A DNA stretch of 64,000 nucleotides from Tritonibacter scottomollicae (GTDB lineage: Bacteria > Pseudomonadota > Alphaproteobacteria > Rhodobacterales > Rhodobacteraceae). Positions 8,805 through 19,552 of the stretch are shown here, in pieces. A program made the position numbers and the translations under genes. The notes under the pieces are model-generated. The model was not told the DNA's origin. It searched no databases and saw only the letters and a list, made by a program, of their open reading frames with translations. The first letter of the stretch is position 1, and every line of letters begins with the position of its first letter. The stretch is from assembly GCF_003003215.1 (NCBI RefSeq), contig NZ_PVUF01000001.1:1-64000 (forward strand), in the 5' to 3' direction.

Positions 8805-8828
8805 GCCCGCCGAATGGCACCGGCGGGC
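8805..8828 (+). terminator. Stem-loop at the end of the TRAP/dehydrogenase operon
   Basis: GCCCGCCG at 8805-8812 pairs with CGGCGGGC at 8821-8828 around an 8-base loop. There is no T-tract, so it is a weak or factor-assisted terminator at best. It is the only structure before the next gene on this strand. Confidence 0.45.
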
Positions 8829-8914
8829 CTCCGCCATCGCCCGTGCCACCCCGTTGCCAGACCGGCGCGCTCCGCTACGGTAGACCCTAGCCCTCGCCAC
8901 CGGAGACCTTCGTC

Positions 8915-9499
8915 ATGCCCCGTTCAGCCCTGTGTCCGACCCTCGCATTGATTGCGATGATTGCCTTGCCCCTCGCGCCCGCAGCGGCGGAGGAGGCCGG
9001 GCACGGGCCGGACTGGCTCGAGGTTACGGATATCACCACCCGGCTGCATGTTCGCACTGCGCCTTCGGCCACGGCATCCCATCTGGGCGCGGTTGAAAAT
9101 GGCACCGTGCTGCGCAACCTCGGCTGCCGCAGCGATTGGTGTCAGGTGGAACTTCCCGACGGCAGCGCGGGCTGGGCCGCCGCGCGGTACCTGCGCGAGG
9201 GCATGGGCCCGGATGCGATCCCCGCCCCAGAGCCGAACTATGACGCCACCGGCCGACTTCCCTGCTCTTTGCGCTACGGCCAGCCCACGTTCCAGTGCGA
9301 TTTCGGCGTCACGCGGATGGGCGGAGGCGACGCCGACATCACGATTTTCTGGCCCGGAGGCAGCGGGCGGCAACTGGCGTTTCGCGAAGGCATCCCAGCG
9401 GTTGGCGGGATCGAGTTTGAACGCCGTGGCGACCTCACCGTGATCGAGCTGGATGAGGAGCGCTATGAGATTCCCGATGCCGTCGTGTTCGGAGGCTGA
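8915..9499 (+). CDS. Secreted SH3-domain protein of unknown role
   Basis: The 194-residue protein starts with a signal peptide ending at about AAAEEA (residues 22-27). Residues about 34-92 form a bacterial SH3 domain: LHVRTAPSATASHLGAVENG, CRSDWCQVELPDGSAGWAA and RYLREG. Such domains bind peptidoglycan or act in protein contacts. The second half (PCSLRYGQPTFQCDFGVTRM onward) contains two cysteines, probably a disulfide, and is a conserved companion domain in Rhodobacteraceae SH3 proteins, but I cannot assign a function. It is a single gene, 130 bases from the cluster before it, and it stands at the edge of the AT-richer region that follows. Confidence 0.75.
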   Translation: MPRSALCPTLALIAMIALPLAPAAAEEAGHGPDWLEVTDITTRLHVRTAPSATASHLGAVENGTVLRNLGCRSDWCQVELPDGSAGWAAARYLREGMGPDAIPAPEPNYDATGRLPCSLRYGQPTFQCDFGVTRMGGGDADITIFWPGGSGRQLAFREGIPAVGGIEFERRGDLTVIELDEERYEIPDAVVFGG

Positions 9500-9748
9500 T
9501 GGTCATGACCCGAGTTGCGTTTCGCGTCGTTGATGAGCTTTGTTGATGGCGTAACCTTCCACCGTTTCAGCTGCAATTTTATGTGGGTCAGAGTGTTCCA
9601 AGCTGATAGCTCTCAAAAGAGGCTTTGCAGCTATGACTGTCGGCAGCCGAATGCGGCCAAACTATTCCGTTGGCCGCAATTCAAATTTCTGAGATGCTCT
9701 GGTACCACATGAATTTATTTAGCGTACAAGAGTTTCAGGCTGGTCCGA
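9500..9748. other. Intergenic, AT-richer, no convincing gene
   Basis: The base composition changes here from the GC-rich style of the preceding genes to an AT-richer one. A 65-codon frame at 9515-9712 has no ribosome-binding site and no recognisable family. I see no clear terminator for the tmpB gene, which ends at 9749 from the right. The region probably contains the left border of the tmp insertion, but I could not find a copy of the tRNA-Pro 3' end that would mark an attachment site. Confidence 0.4.
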
Positions 9749-11508
<1,760 letters not shown>

Positions 11509-11582
11509 TTATGGCGACACCATCGCGTCTGCATGGCATAAGATCAAATTAACAATAATAGCCCTGAGGTGGCGATCTCCTA

Positions 11583-12437
11583 ATGTCAGTTAGCCCTTTC
11601 AAAACACCCCCACTGGAGTGGATACGTGCATTCGAAGCGGCTGCTCGCTGCGGCAGCTTTACGGCGGCGGCGGCTGAAAGCGGATTAACCCAATCCGCCA
11701 TCAGTCAGCGAATTGGTCAGCTTGAAAAGCAACTTGGCACCAGCCTGTTCTTCAGGCGCGCACGCGCCATCGAACTGACGGTGGATGGCGAGGCCTGGTT
11801 ACCCCATGTGCGATTGGCGCTCACAACGCTGCGCGATAGTTCAGAAGCGTTGTTTGGCTCGGGGCGCGGGCAGATGGCCATCTCGGCGAGCCAATCGATC
11901 ATTGAGCTGTGGCTTCTGCCACGTCTTGAGAGGTTGGGCCGTATTGCTGAGGGGCAATTGAGCATCCAAACCATGGTGCTGGGAGCCCATGAAGCGGATG
12001 TCGACGATGTCATCCGCATAAGGTACGGCGCAGGCGGCTGGCCGCATGATCACAAGTTGAAATTGTTCTCGGAGAAGATAGCCCCGCTCGCCTCGCCTGA
12101 ATTGGCGGGGCGCGAGGGCCATTGGACGGACTGGCCCCGCATCGCCTGTTCTGGATCACGCCCAGGCTGGAACAGCTGGGCCACGCGCTTTGGTATTGCA
12201 ACAACCCCGGTGCCGCATCTGCGGTTCGACACATTCCTGTCTGCCCTTGGTGCCGCACGAGCCGGTATGGGAGTTATTCTTGCATCATTGCCACTTTGTG
12301 AAAGGGACATTCGGGAGGGGCGGCTCGTTCGGCTAAGCGACGACACGATGGATCATCACGAAAGCTATTGGGCAATCGCAGGGTCGGATGCAATCGCCCG
12401 GTCCCAATGGAGTGAGCTTGTCAAAGTGCTTGCCTGA
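11583..12437 (+). CDS. LysR-family regulator divergent from tmpAB (GcvA-like)
   Basis: The 284-residue protein begins with a LysR winged-helix domain (PLEWIRAFEAAARCGSFTAA, TQSAISQRIGQLEKQLG, residues 9-55). Its C-terminal effector domain has the GcvA/TrpI-group style (LFSEKIAPLASPELAG; GMGVILASLPLCERD). The ATG at 11583 lies 101 bases from the tmpA start on the other strand, the usual arrangement for a LysR activator and its target. It probably responds to the quaternary-ammonium phosphonate or its hydroxylated form; this is an inference from position. It shares the AT-richer composition of tmpAB, so the three genes probably arrived together. Confidence 0.85.
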   Translation: MSVSPFKTPPLEWIRAFEAAARCGSFTAAAAESGLTQSAISQRIGQLEKQLGTSLFFRRARAIELTVDGEAWLPHVRLALTTLRDSSEALFGSGRGQMAISASQSIIELWLLPRLERLGRIAEGQLSIQTMVLGAHEADVDDVIRIRYGAGGWPHDHKLKLFSEKIAPLASPELAGREGHWTDWPRIACSGSRPGWNSWATRFGIATTPVPHLRFDTFLSALGAARAGMGVILASLPLCERDIREGRLVRLSDDTMDHHESYWAIAGSDAIARSQWSELVKVLA

Positions 12438-12563
12438 AATTCAGCTTCATCTGCATACCGAAGCTGGAGGGTTCGAACGATAAAGTAACCAGCCGCACGA
12501 AAAAATGCCGTTCACTCATCGGATGATCTGATTGGAAGAGGCGCAGACTTTATCTTGGTATGA

Positions 12564-12719
12564 GGCGAAACGTTCGGAGTACGACATTTGACCCCGCGAC
12601 AGGCTGCCATGGCCGCGCAATTTCTGGGACGCTCGGATGCGCGGATCACAGGTTCAGTCTATGCTCGATACAGCCCGGAACCCTTGCAGGCAGCAGCAGA
12701 CGCTTTGAAGTTTGACTAG
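12564..12719 (+). pseudogene. C-terminal remnant of a tyrosine recombinase (integrase)
   Basis: A frame that is open between an upstream TGA and the TAG at 12717-12719 ends MAAQFLGRSDARIT, then SVYARYSPEPLQAAADALKF. This is the extreme C-terminus of phage-type integrases, including the nucleophile tyrosine in VYARYSP. There is no start codon with a ribosome-binding site and the rest of the recombinase is missing, so it is a fossil. It lies about 70 bases from the 3' end of the tRNA-Pro gene, which is the place where such integrases insert. It is evidence that the tmp region is an old genomic island. Confidence 0.75.
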
Positions 12720-12762
12720 CCTTAGGTTCAACGAACCTCAGAGTACTGTGTGAAAAACAACA

Positions 12763-12782
12763 AAGGCGCCCGAAGGCGCCTT
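12763..12782 (-). terminator. Bidirectional intrinsic terminator next to tRNA-Pro
   Basis: AAGGCGCC at 12763-12770 pairs with GGCGCCTT at 12775-12782 around the tetraloop CGAA. On the minus strand the stem is followed by TGTTGTTTTT, so it terminates tRNA-Pro transcription. On the plus strand GTTTTATT follows, so it can also work in the other direction. Confidence 0.85.
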
Positions 12783-12789
12783 GTTTTAT

Positions 12790-12866
12790 TGGTCGGAGCG
12801 AGAGGATTCGAACCTCCGGCCCCTGCCTCCCGAAGACAGTGCTCTACCAGGCTGAGCTACGCTCCG
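12790..12866 (-). tRNA. tRNA-Pro (anticodon CGG)
   Basis: The 77-base minus-strand sequence folds as a cloverleaf: acceptor stem CGGAGCG with CGCTCCG, D arm GCTCAGCCTGGTAGAGC, anticodon stem CTGTC/GGCAG with loop TTCGGGA (anticodon CGG, codon CCG), and T arm with GGTTCGAATCC. The 3' CCA is encoded (TGG at 12790-12792 on the plus strand). The C1-G72 pair is typical of proline tRNAs. The 3' end faces the integrase remnant, so this gene was probably an integration target. Confidence 0.96.
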
Positions 12867-12910
12867 ACCGTGGCGCGTGGATTATACTTGGTCCCGGGCT
12901 TTTGCAAGCC

Positions 12911-13867
12911 CTATTCGGGCGTATTGTCGCCAGATGTTCGCTTCATGAAAAATGAAACATTGAGACCGCTGCTCAGGACTGCGCGGCTGCGCGTTTGCAA
13001 AACCGGTGTGTTGGAGGACCGACCGCCACGGGCCTCGCGCAGGACAATGAAAACGCCGCTTGCAATGATGATACCAGCACCAACCAAGGTAAGAAGATCC
13101 ATGTTCTCGTCAAAGAGCATGACGCCAAAGATCGTCGCCCAGATGATCTGTGAATACTGCATCGGAGCAACAACGGCCGCTTCGCCAAAGGAATACGCGT
13201 AGACCAGCAAGAGCGTCGCGCAAAATCCAAAAACAGAAATGACGGCAAGCCCGGCCAACTCAGCACCGCTGAGCGGGACATATACAAATGGCAATGTCAG
13301 CCCCATGATGACCACTGTCGTCAGCATGGGGAACAGCATCAGCACAACACGCCGTTCCACGTTGCTCAGTTTGCGCAGGATCACCGACTGAAAGGCGTTG
13401 CCAAATGCCGCCAGCAATGCGGCGGCATGTCCGAAGCCAAGTTCCGTTTCTCCGGGGCGCAATACGACCATAACGCCAGCAAACCCCACAACGACGGCTG
13501 CCATGCGTGGCAGACCGACCTTTTCGCCCAGGATGGGAATGGAGAGAATGGTGATGAGCAATGGGGTCGCGAATAGCAATGCATAGGTTTGTGCCAAGGG
13601 CAGCACCGAGAACGCGTAAAAGGCTGCGGCAGGCACCACTGACATCGATAGCGACCGCAGCGCAATCCAGCCTGGGTGCTTTGGGCGCAAGGTGCCAGGG
13701 GTGGCGTCGCGGACCATCATCATGGTCAGCAGAGGAAAGGACAGAAGGCTCGAGAAAAAAACAATCTGAAAGGCAGATATTTCAGCGCTGACGTATTTTA
13801 CGATCACGTCGTGAGTGGAGAAAATCACGTAGGCCAGCAGGGCCAAGATAGCTGCTTTTATATTCAT
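12911..13867 (-). CDS. EamA/DMT-family membrane transporter
   Basis: The 318-residue protein has about ten hydrophobic segments arranged as two EamA repeats, with the typical LLAYVIFSTHDVIVKYVSA opening, ATPLLITILSIPILGEKVG in the first half and VVAPMQYSQIIWATIFGVML in the second. The C-terminal tail of about 40 residues is polar and variable. DMT transporters move small metabolites in or out, and the substrate cannot be predicted. It stands alone, with no operon partner; the gene is convergent with nothing and is followed by tRNA-Pro on the same strand. Confidence 0.85.
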   Translation of the reverse strand: MNIKAAILALLAYVIFSTHDVIVKYVSAEISAFQIVFFSSLLSFPLLTMMMVRDATPGTLRPKHPGWIALRSLSMSVVPAAAFYAFSVLPLAQTYALLFATPLLITILSIPILGEKVGLPRMAAVVVGFAGVMVVLRPGETELGFGHAAALLAAFGNAFQSVILRKLSNVERRVVLMLFPMLTTVVIMGLTLPFVYVPLSGAELAGLAVISVFGFCATLLLVYAYSFGEAAVVAPMQYSQIIWATIFGVMLFDENMDLLTLVGAGIIIASGVFIVLREARGGRSSNTPVLQTRSRAVLSSGLNVSFFMKRTSGDNTPE

Positions 13868-13989
13868 TCTGTCACCGAGATGGCTGAAAGCGGCGTCAAA
13901 GCGCCATTCCTATAGCGCTAACGCCGAGGAGGGGCATCTTGCAAGGGGCTTGCGCGGGGCCGACCGGGTTTTGTGAACGGCTGAAAATG

Positions 13990-14019
13990 CATCAGGCCGG
14001 GAAAGATCCCGGCCTGATG
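13990..14019 (-). terminator. Intrinsic terminator downstream of leuB
   Basis: CATCAGGCCGGGA at 13990-14002 pairs perfectly with TCCCGGCCTGATG at 14007-14019 around the loop AAGA. It lies 20 bases beyond the leuB stop codon on the minus strand, with CATTTTCAG after the stem. A 13-base-pair stem makes it strong. Confidence 0.85.
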
Positions 14020-14038
14020 AAGTAAAATAGCTAGATAA

Positions 14039-15142
14039 TCAGAGGCTTGCGTCGAGGGCGCTCAGAATTGCGTCGCCCATTTCCGAGGTGGTGACCGGGG
14101 TCACGCCCTCTTCGCCCAGAAGGTCCGCGGTGCGCACGCCATCGGCGAGAACTTTCTCGACGGCTTTTTCCAGGCGGTCAGCCTCTTCGCCCAGATCAAA
14201 GCTGTAGCGCAGCGCCATCGCAAACGACAGCACGCAGGCGATGGGGTTGGCCTTGCCCTGACCGGCAATGTCCGGTGCGGAGCCGTGTACGGGTTCATAC
14301 AGTGCCTTCGGGCGGCCATTCCCCATCGGTGCGCCAAGCGAGGCCGAGGGCAGCATGCCAAGCGAGCCGGTCAGCATTGCGGCGGCGTCGGACAACAGGT
14401 CGCCGAACAGGTTGTCGGTGACGATCACGTCGAACTGCTTGGGCCAGCGGCAGAGCTGCATGGCGCCGGCGTCGGCATACATGTGCGACAGCTCGACCTC
14501 GGGGTAGTCCTTGGCCACCTCGGTGACGACTTCGCGCCACAGGATGCCGGACTCCATCACGTTTGCTTTTTCCATCGAGCACAGTTTCTTGCCGCGACGC
14601 ATCGCCAGTTCAAAGGCGGAGCGCGCCACACGGTCGATCTCGCTCTCGGTGTAGCGCTGGGTGTTGATGCCGACGCGTTCGTTGCCTTCCTCGATGATGC
14701 CGCGCGGCTCGCCGAAGTAGATGCCGGAGGTTAGCTCGCGCACGATCATGATGTCGAGGCCGGCGACCACGTCCTTTTTCAGCGAGGAGAAATCCGCCAG
14801 CGCGTCAAAACACTGGGCCGGGCGCAGGTTGGAAAACAGATCCATTTCCTTGCGCAGGCGCAGCAGGCCGCGTTCGGGTTTCACCGAAAAATCGAGCGCG
14901 TCGTATTTCGGGCCACCGACGGCGCCCAGCAGGACAGCGTCGACTTCTTGAGCCTTGGCCATGGTGTCGTCATGCAGCGGGGTGCCGTGGGCGTCATAGG
15001 CCGCGCCGCCGACCAGATCGTCGCTCACATCGAACTGAAGGTCGCGCTTTGCGCCATACCAGGTGATGACTTTCTTGACCTCGGCCATGACCTCGGGGCC
15101 GATCCCGTCACCAGGCAAAATCAGAATCGATGGGTTGGACAT
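14039..15142 (-). CDS. leuB: 3-isopropylmalate dehydrogenase
   Basis: The 367-residue protein is an isocitrate/isopropylmalate dehydrogenase: [20 protein letters not shown] at the start, [13 protein letters not shown] in the middle, the metal- and substrate-binding [10 protein letters not shown], and [20 protein letters not shown] followed by [13 protein letters not shown]. It oxidises and decarboxylates 3-isopropylmalate with NAD, the third step of leucine synthesis, in the cytoplasm. The ATG at 15142 has AAGGAG upstream at a good distance, so the nine-codon extension to 15169 is unnecessary. leuD and leuC lie on the same strand 2.3 kb upstream, separated from leuB by two unrelated genes. 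Confidence 0.97.
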   Translation of the reverse strand: MSNPSILILPGDGIGPEVMAEVKKVITWYGAKRDLQFDVSDDLVGGAAYDAHGTPLHDDTMAKAQEVDAVLLGAVGGPKYDALDFSVKPERGLLRLRKEMDLFSNLRPAQCFDALADFSSLKKDVVAGLDIMIVRELTSGIYFGEPRGIIEEGNERVGINTQRYTESEIDRVARSAFELAMRRGKKLCSMEKANVMESGILWREVVTEVAKDYPEVELSHMYADAGAMQLCRWPKQFDVIVTDNLFGDLLSDAAAMLTGSLGMLPSASLGAPMGNGRPKALYEPVHGSAPDIAGQGKANPIACVLSFAMALRYSFDLGEEADRLEKAVEKVLADGVRTADLLGEEGVTPVTTSEMGDAILSALDASL

Positions 15143-15236
15143 CTCAAAACTCCTTTGACGTATCGCCAAAGGGCGTAGCGGGCTGCTGTCGCCGGGTCAA
15201 TAATCCGGGCGCAATTATGCTGGGTATCAGGGTGGA

Positions 15237-16253
15237 TCAGCGGCGGATGTCGATCCAGACCAACCCGTGGCGACTGCCTTTGCCGCGTATGACGCCAGAC
15301 GCGGCCACCTGAAGCTCTGCCGACGGCAGCGCATAATCGACCCGCATCGGGCCGGTGCTTTCCCAGGTGACAGTGTGCTGCAGGCCGTTCTCGTCGGCGG
15401 GAAGCGTGTCCCGTAGGCGCGGATCGGTCAGGAGGCGGGACAGGGCGTCCTTGTGCCCCTCGCCGCGCGCCGGGTCGTTGTTGGCATCGCCCAGCAGAAC
15501 AAAGGGCGGGGTGAGACGGGCGCCCAAGGTGCCATCCAGAAGGTGCAGCCAGATCAGAAGCTCATCGGCGTTGCGTCGGCCGTTGCGGTCCTCTGGTCCA
15601 TCAAAGACCGGTGGTGCGGCGTGAAAGCTCATGACCCAGAGAGGCATGTCATCAGGCAGCATGACAGGCACGGCCCAGTGGTTTGTTGATGAAAGGCGCA
15701 ACATTTTTGCCGTTTCCGCATCAGGGTAGGGCAGCCCGTCTTTGGTCACCGGCATGCGATGATCGGGCACCTCGTGCCACAGCAGCCCTGTGAGGTCGAT
15801 CGCGTGTTCGGTCGTGATCGGGTATTTCGACAGCAGCGCGATGCCGCTTTGCCCGGTGAAGCGTCCCCAGCCCCAGGCATCTTCCGGCTCTCCCAGGCGA
15901 CCATCACCGTCTAGGTCGTGGTCAGAGGCGATCCCTGCATTGGGTTTTGGTGCAAAGCGATATGGGTAGTGCTGGCCAGCCGCGGCCAGCCGGAGTTGCA
16001 GGGCCGCAAGCGCCGCGGTGTCATAATCCCAGTCGATGCTCTGCAGGGCCAGTATGTCGGCGTCTGCCCTGCGGATCGTGTCGATGACCGCATCAATCTG
16101 TGCATTGTCGCGTTGCAGATCCCGCAGCAGCAGCCCCGGCCCCTTGCGGCTCAGGTCTGTATTGAAGGTGGCAAGGCGGATGGTCTCGGCGGTGAGAGCT
16201 CCGGGTAGACCCGAGAGCAGAAGCAGCAGCAAGAGGGCTGCCGACCATCTCAT
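15237..16253 (-). CDS. Exported endonuclease/exonuclease/phosphatase (EEP) fold protein
   Basis: The 338-residue protein has a strong signal peptide (LLLLLLLSGLPGALTAE). The EEP fold is seen in IRLATFNTDLS at the first strand, ADADILALQSIDWD, the metal-site segment LLGDANNDPARGEGH and the terminal MRVDYALPS and SRHGLVWID, which supply the catalytic Asp/His pairs. Residues near 110 read DHDLDGDGRLGE, an EF-hand-like calcium loop inserted in the fold. I infer a periplasmic or extracellular nuclease or phosphodiesterase. Its ATG overlaps the stop of the membrane protein gene upstream (ATGA at 16250-16253), so the two are cotranscribed. Confidence 0.82.
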   Translation of the reverse strand: MRWSAALLLLLLLSGLPGALTAETIRLATFNTDLSRKGPGLLLRDLQRDNAQIDAVIDTIRRADADILALQSIDWDYDTAALAALQLRLAAAGQHYPYRFAPKPNAGIASDHDLDGDGRLGEPEDAWGWGRFTGQSGIALLSKYPITTEHAIDLTGLLWHEVPDHRMPVTKDGLPYPDAETAKMLRLSSTNHWAVPVMLPDDMPLWVMSFHAAPPVFDGPEDRNGRRNADELLIWLHLLDGTLGARLTPPFVLLGDANNDPARGEGHKDALSRLLTDPRLRDTLPADENGLQHTVTWESTGPMRVDYALPSAELQVAASGVIRGKGSRHGLVWIDIRR

Positions 16254-17080
16254 ACGGCTTGTAGATTCTTGTCGTGATCAAAGGATCTGCGCTTCTGCTC
16301 GATCAGATCTGCCACGCGCAGGCGGGCCATGCCGCGCGTTATCATGCTGGCCGGGATCATGGCCCAGCCGGTCACGCACCAGATCAGCAGCTGCGGATTA
16401 CCAAGGAGGGCGGGGTCAAACACGCTTGCCCCCATCTGAATGAGCGCCGGAAGCAGGAAGGGCAGGAGCACCCCACCTATGATGTGTAGCTTTGCATCAC
16501 GTTGCAATCGCGTGACCACATCGCCGCCGGTGGTCGGGTCAAACAGCGGCAGATTGACCCAAACGTTAAAGGCGCCGCTGGACAGTGGCCAGTTCAGCAA
16601 GCGGATCACGATCGCGAAATAGGCAACGCAAAGCAGAGAGATCAGATGCGCAAGCCCAGCCGCGGCCCGCACCAGATCTACCGTATATTGCGGCACATCA
16701 GAGGGCATCATCAGCCGGGTCAGCTGCACAGGCGAATAGGCGAAATCCAGAGCGTCGCCGACCGTGAATGCAAGCTTGTGTACCAGCGCGCTAAAGCCGG
16801 TAGGCTGGAACGGATGGCCAGCCAGAATGCTCAACAGGATCATGCAGAGCGCTGCGAAGACAAAGCGGCTGCGGTTCAGTGGAGGCGCATCGCGGAACTC
16901 TACAATGCTGGGGCTGTGTGAAGAGTACTCGGCAAAAATCAGGCCACCAGCCAGCAGGGCCATGAACGCCACGATTTCCGGAGATTGCGTCGCTGTGACC
17001 GGCAACAGCAATGACGGCAACGCCACGAGAAGCGCCACCAATAATCCGCGAATTGCCGCGCTTGTCATGCGTGCAAGCAC
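16250..17080 (-). CDS. Multi-pass membrane protein of unknown function
   Basis: The 276-residue product has about six hydrophobic segments: ALLVALPSLLLPVTA, IVAFMALLAGGLIFA, FVFAALCMILLSILAG, a stretch around AAAGLAHLISLLCVAYFAIV, IIGGVLLPFLLPALI and LLIWCVTGWAMIPASMI. I do not recognise a named family. The start is taken as GTG 17080, which has AAGGGAA upstream; ATG 17068 is the alternative. It is coupled through an ATGA overlap to the exported EEP-fold protein, so it could anchor, export or work with that enzyme. Confidence 0.7.
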   Translation of the reverse strand: MLARMTSAAIRGLLVALLVALPSLLLPVTATQSPEIVAFMALLAGGLIFAEYSSHSPSIVEFRDAPPLNRSRFVFAALCMILLSILAGHPFQPTGFSALVHKLAFTVGDALDFAYSPVQLTRLMMPSDVPQYTVDLVRAAAGLAHLISLLCVAYFAIVIRLLNWPLSSGAFNVWVNLPLFDPTTGGDVVTRLQRDAKLHIIGGVLLPFLLPALIQMGASVFDPALLGNPQLLIWCVTGWAMIPASMITRGMARLRVADLIEQKRRSFDHDKNLQAV

Positions 17081-17422
17081 TGTTCGTTCCCTTCACCCTG
17101 GGGTCTTCCGGTTTTTTGGTGGAATGACCCGGTATGAAGCACCCCAGAATCTGCCAGGTTGCTCTGCCTCATTTTTGCCCCAATCCTGCACGGCGTCGCC
17201 TGTTTTCTCAAGCGCAGGGTTAAGGAAATGCATCAAATTTGAATGACCAGCACTCAAGTGGTGCTGACATGCATCAATCTTAATTCGTCAAATCATCGAC
17301 TTATCGGCGCGCAGGGGGCGGGAGCCTGCTCGCATGGAGCGTAAAAAATGCGCAAGGTCGCGTGTTAGGCAATTGGGCGGAAATGTGCACCGGGTCTCTG
17401 CGGCGCGCTCATGAAAGTCAAA
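17081..17422. other. Intergenic region with short repeats, no gene seen
   Basis: This stretch between leuD and the membrane protein gene contains no frame that looks coding. ATGCATCAA occurs twice, about 40 bases apart (near 17229 and 17269), flanking a small hairpin AGCAC...GTGCT near 17250. The part between 17220 and 17300 is AT-rich and probably holds the promoter of the minus-strand membrane-protein gene. I see no conserved RNA structure. Confidence 0.4.
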
Positions 17423-17446
17423 AAAGGCCGCCCGAAGGCGACCTTT
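17423..17446 (-). terminator. Intrinsic terminator of leuCD
   Basis: AAAGG-C-CGCC at 17423-17432 pairs with GGCG-A-CCTTT at 17437-17446 with one mismatch and a CGAA tetraloop. On the minus strand the stem is followed by TTTTGAC. It lies 26 bases after the leuD stop. Confidence 0.75.
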
Positions 17447-17471
17447 GAACATGTTGAGGCTGGTCCGGCGA

Positions 17472-18077
17472 TCAGACCCAGGGACGTTCCTGCGCAGCCT
17501 TGGCCTCGAAAGACTGGATCGAATCCGCCTTTTCCAGCGTGAGGCCGATGTCGTCGAGACCGTTCAGCAGGCAATGCTTGCGGAAGGGGTCGACGTCGAA
17601 CTTGATCACGTCGCCATCGGAGGTGGTGATCTCCTGCGCTTCGAGGTCGACGGTCATGCGGGCGTTTTCGCCGCGCTCAGAGTCCGACATCAGCAGATCG
17701 ACCTGCTCCTGCGGCAGCACGATGGGCAGCATGCCGTTCTTGAAGCAGTTGTTGAAGAAGATGTCGGCAAAGGAGGTGGAGACCACCACCTTGATGCCGA
17801 AATCTGCCAGTGCCCACGGCGCGTGCTCGCGCGAGGAGCCGCAACCGAAGTTGTCGCCTGCCACCAGGATCGAGGTTTCGCGGTACTTGGGCAGGTTCAG
17901 TACGAACTCTGGGTTTTCGTTGCCCTGACGGTCGTAGCGCATCTCGTCAAAGGCGTGCACGCCAAGGCCGGAGCGTTTGATGGTCTTCAGGAACTGCTTG
18001 GGGATGATCATATCGGTGTCGATGTTGACCAGCGGCATCGGCGCCGCAATCCCGGTGAAGGTTTCGAACTTGTTCAT
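17472..18077 (-). CDS. leuD: 3-isopropylmalate dehydratase small subunit
   Basis: The 201-residue protein shows the LeuD swivelling-domain signatures: [17 protein letters not shown] at residues about 15-31, and [16 protein letters not shown] near residue 75. With LeuC it isomerises 2-isopropylmalate to 3-isopropylmalate in leucine synthesis. Its ATG is 12 bases from the leuC stop and preceded by AAGGACA, so the pair is cotranscribed as leuC-leuD. The length is normal for the proteobacterial type of about 200 residues. Confidence 0.97.
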   Translation of the reverse strand: MNKFETFTGIAAPMPLVNIDTDMIIPKQFLKTIKRSGLGVHAFDEMRYDRQGNENPEFVLNLPKYRETSILVAGDNFGCGSSREHAPWALADFGIKVVVSTSFADIFFNNCFKNGMLPIVLPQEQVDLLMSDSERGENARMTVDLEAQEITTSDGDVIKFDVDPFRKHCLLNGLDDIGLTLEKADSIQSFEAKAAQERPWV

Positions 18078-18089
18078 GTGTGTTGTCCT

Positions 18090-19493
18090 TCAGAGCTCGC
18101 GGATGTCGGTCAGCTTGCCGGTGACAGCAGCGGCTGCGGCCATGGCAGGGGACACCAGATGGGTGCGGCCCTTGTAGCCCTGACGGCCCTCGAAGTTGCG
18201 GTTGGATGTGGAGGCGCAGCGTTCGCCTTCGCTCAGCTGGTCCGGGTTCATCGCCAGGCACATGGAGCAGCCTGCCAGACGCCACTCAAAGCCGGCTTCG
18301 GTAAAGATCTCGGCAAGGCCTTCTTCCTCGGCCTGGGCGCGGACGAGACCGGAGCCCGGAACCACCATGGCACGCATGCCGTCCTTGACTTTCTTGCCCT
18401 TCAGCACATCGGCCGCGGCACGGAGATCCTCGATGCGGCCATTGGTGCAGGAGCCGATGAAGACCGTGTCGATCTCGATATCGGTCAGCTTCATGCCCGG
18501 GGTCAGACCCATGTAGTCCAGCGCGCGTTTTGCGGCCTCGACCTTGCCACCGGCAAAATCTTCGGGTGCGGGCACATTTGCGGTGATCGGCAGCGCATCC
18601 TCGGGCGAGGTGCCCCAGGTGACGGTTGGCGCGATGTCTTCGCCGCGGATGGTCAGCACCTTGTCGAAATGGGCGTCATCGTCGGAATAGAGCGTCTTCC
18701 ACCAGGCGAGAGCGGCTTCCCACTGGGCGCCTTTGGGAGCGTGTGGGCGGCCCTTGACGTAGTTGAACGTGGTCTCGTCCGGGGCGATCAGACCGGCGCG
18801 TGCGCCGCCCTCGATGGCCATGTTGCAGATGGTCATCCGGCCTTCCATCGACAGTTCGCGGATCGCGTCACCACAATATTCGATCACATAGCCAGTGCCG
18901 CCACCGGTGCCGGTCTCGCCGATGATGGTCAGAACGATGTCCTTGGCGGTCACGCCGGGGCTGAGGGTGCCGGTGATCTCGACCTTCATGTTCTTGGATT
19001 TCTTCTGGATCAGCGTCTGGGTGGCCAGCACGTGCTCCACCTCAGAGGTGCCGATGCCATGCGCCAGCGCGCCGAATGCGCCATGGGTCGCGGTGTGGCT
19101 GTCGCCGCAGACCACGGTCATGCCCGGAAGAGTCCAGCCCTGCTCAGGGCCGACGATATGCACGATGCCCTGACGGATGTCGCTGACCGGGTAGTAATGC
19201 ACGCCGAATTCGCGGGCGTTGGTGTCCAGTGCCGCGACCTGGATGCGGCTGTCTTCGGGCATCTGATCGGGATTGTCGCGCCCGGCGGTGGTGGGGACGT
19301 TGTGGTCCGGCACCGCGATGGTCTTGTCTGGCGCGTGCACCTTGCGGCCGGCCAGGCGCAGACCCTCAAAGGCCTGTGGGCTGGTCACTTCGTGCACCAG
19401 ATGGCGGTCGATATAGAGCAGGCTGGTGCCGTCCTCGGCTTCATGCGCCACATGCGCATCCCAGATCTTGTCATAGAGTGTTTTGGGGGACAT
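18090..19493 (-). CDS. leuC: 3-isopropylmalate dehydratase large subunit
   Basis: The 467-residue protein is an aconitase-fold dehydratase. The three [4Fe-4S] cysteines are recognisable in [16 protein letters not shown] and [14 protein letters not shown] near the C-terminus, and [20 protein letters not shown] and DHNVPTT are typical. The ATG at 19493 has GAGAGGACCTC upstream and gives [15 protein letters not shown], the standard N-terminus; the open frame continues for 69 codons upstream but without family similarity. Together with LeuD it catalyses the second step of leucine synthesis. Confidence 0.97.
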   Translation of the reverse strand: MSPKTLYDKIWDAHVAHEAEDGTSLLYIDRHLVHEVTSPQAFEGLRLAGRKVHAPDKTIAVPDHNVPTTAGRDNPDQMPEDSRIQVAALDTNAREFGVHYYPVSDIRQGIVHIVGPEQGWTLPGMTVVCGDSHTATHGAFGALAHGIGTSEVEHVLATQTLIQKKSKNMKVEITGTLSPGVTAKDIVLTIIGETGTGGGTGYVIEYCGDAIRELSMEGRMTICNMAIEGGARAGLIAPDETTFNYVKGRPHAPKGAQWEAALAWWKTLYSDDDAHFDKVLTIRGEDIAPTVTWGTSPEDALPITANVPAPEDFAGGKVEAAKRALDYMGLTPGMKLTDIEIDTVFIGSCTNGRIEDLRAAADVLKGKKVKDGMRAMVVPGSGLVRAQAEEEGLAEIFTEAGFEWRLAGCSMCLAMNPDQLSEGERCASTSNRNFEGRQGYKGRTHLVSPAMAAAAAVTGKLTDIREL

Positions 19494-19552
19494 GAGGTCC
19501 TCTCCCGTATGTTCGGTAAATGTGCTGGCGTAACTGGTCTGGCAACGCAGCC

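Noticed and set aside
9515-9712. 65-codon frame between the SH3 gene and tmpB
   Set aside because: No ribosome-binding site, no homology pattern, and a random-looking composition in an AT-richer spacer.
12724-12738. AGGTTC-AAC-GAACCT hairpin as a LexA/SOS box
   Set aside because: The alphaproteobacterial SOS box is a direct repeat GTTC-N7-GTTC, while this is an inverted repeat with a 3-base gap.
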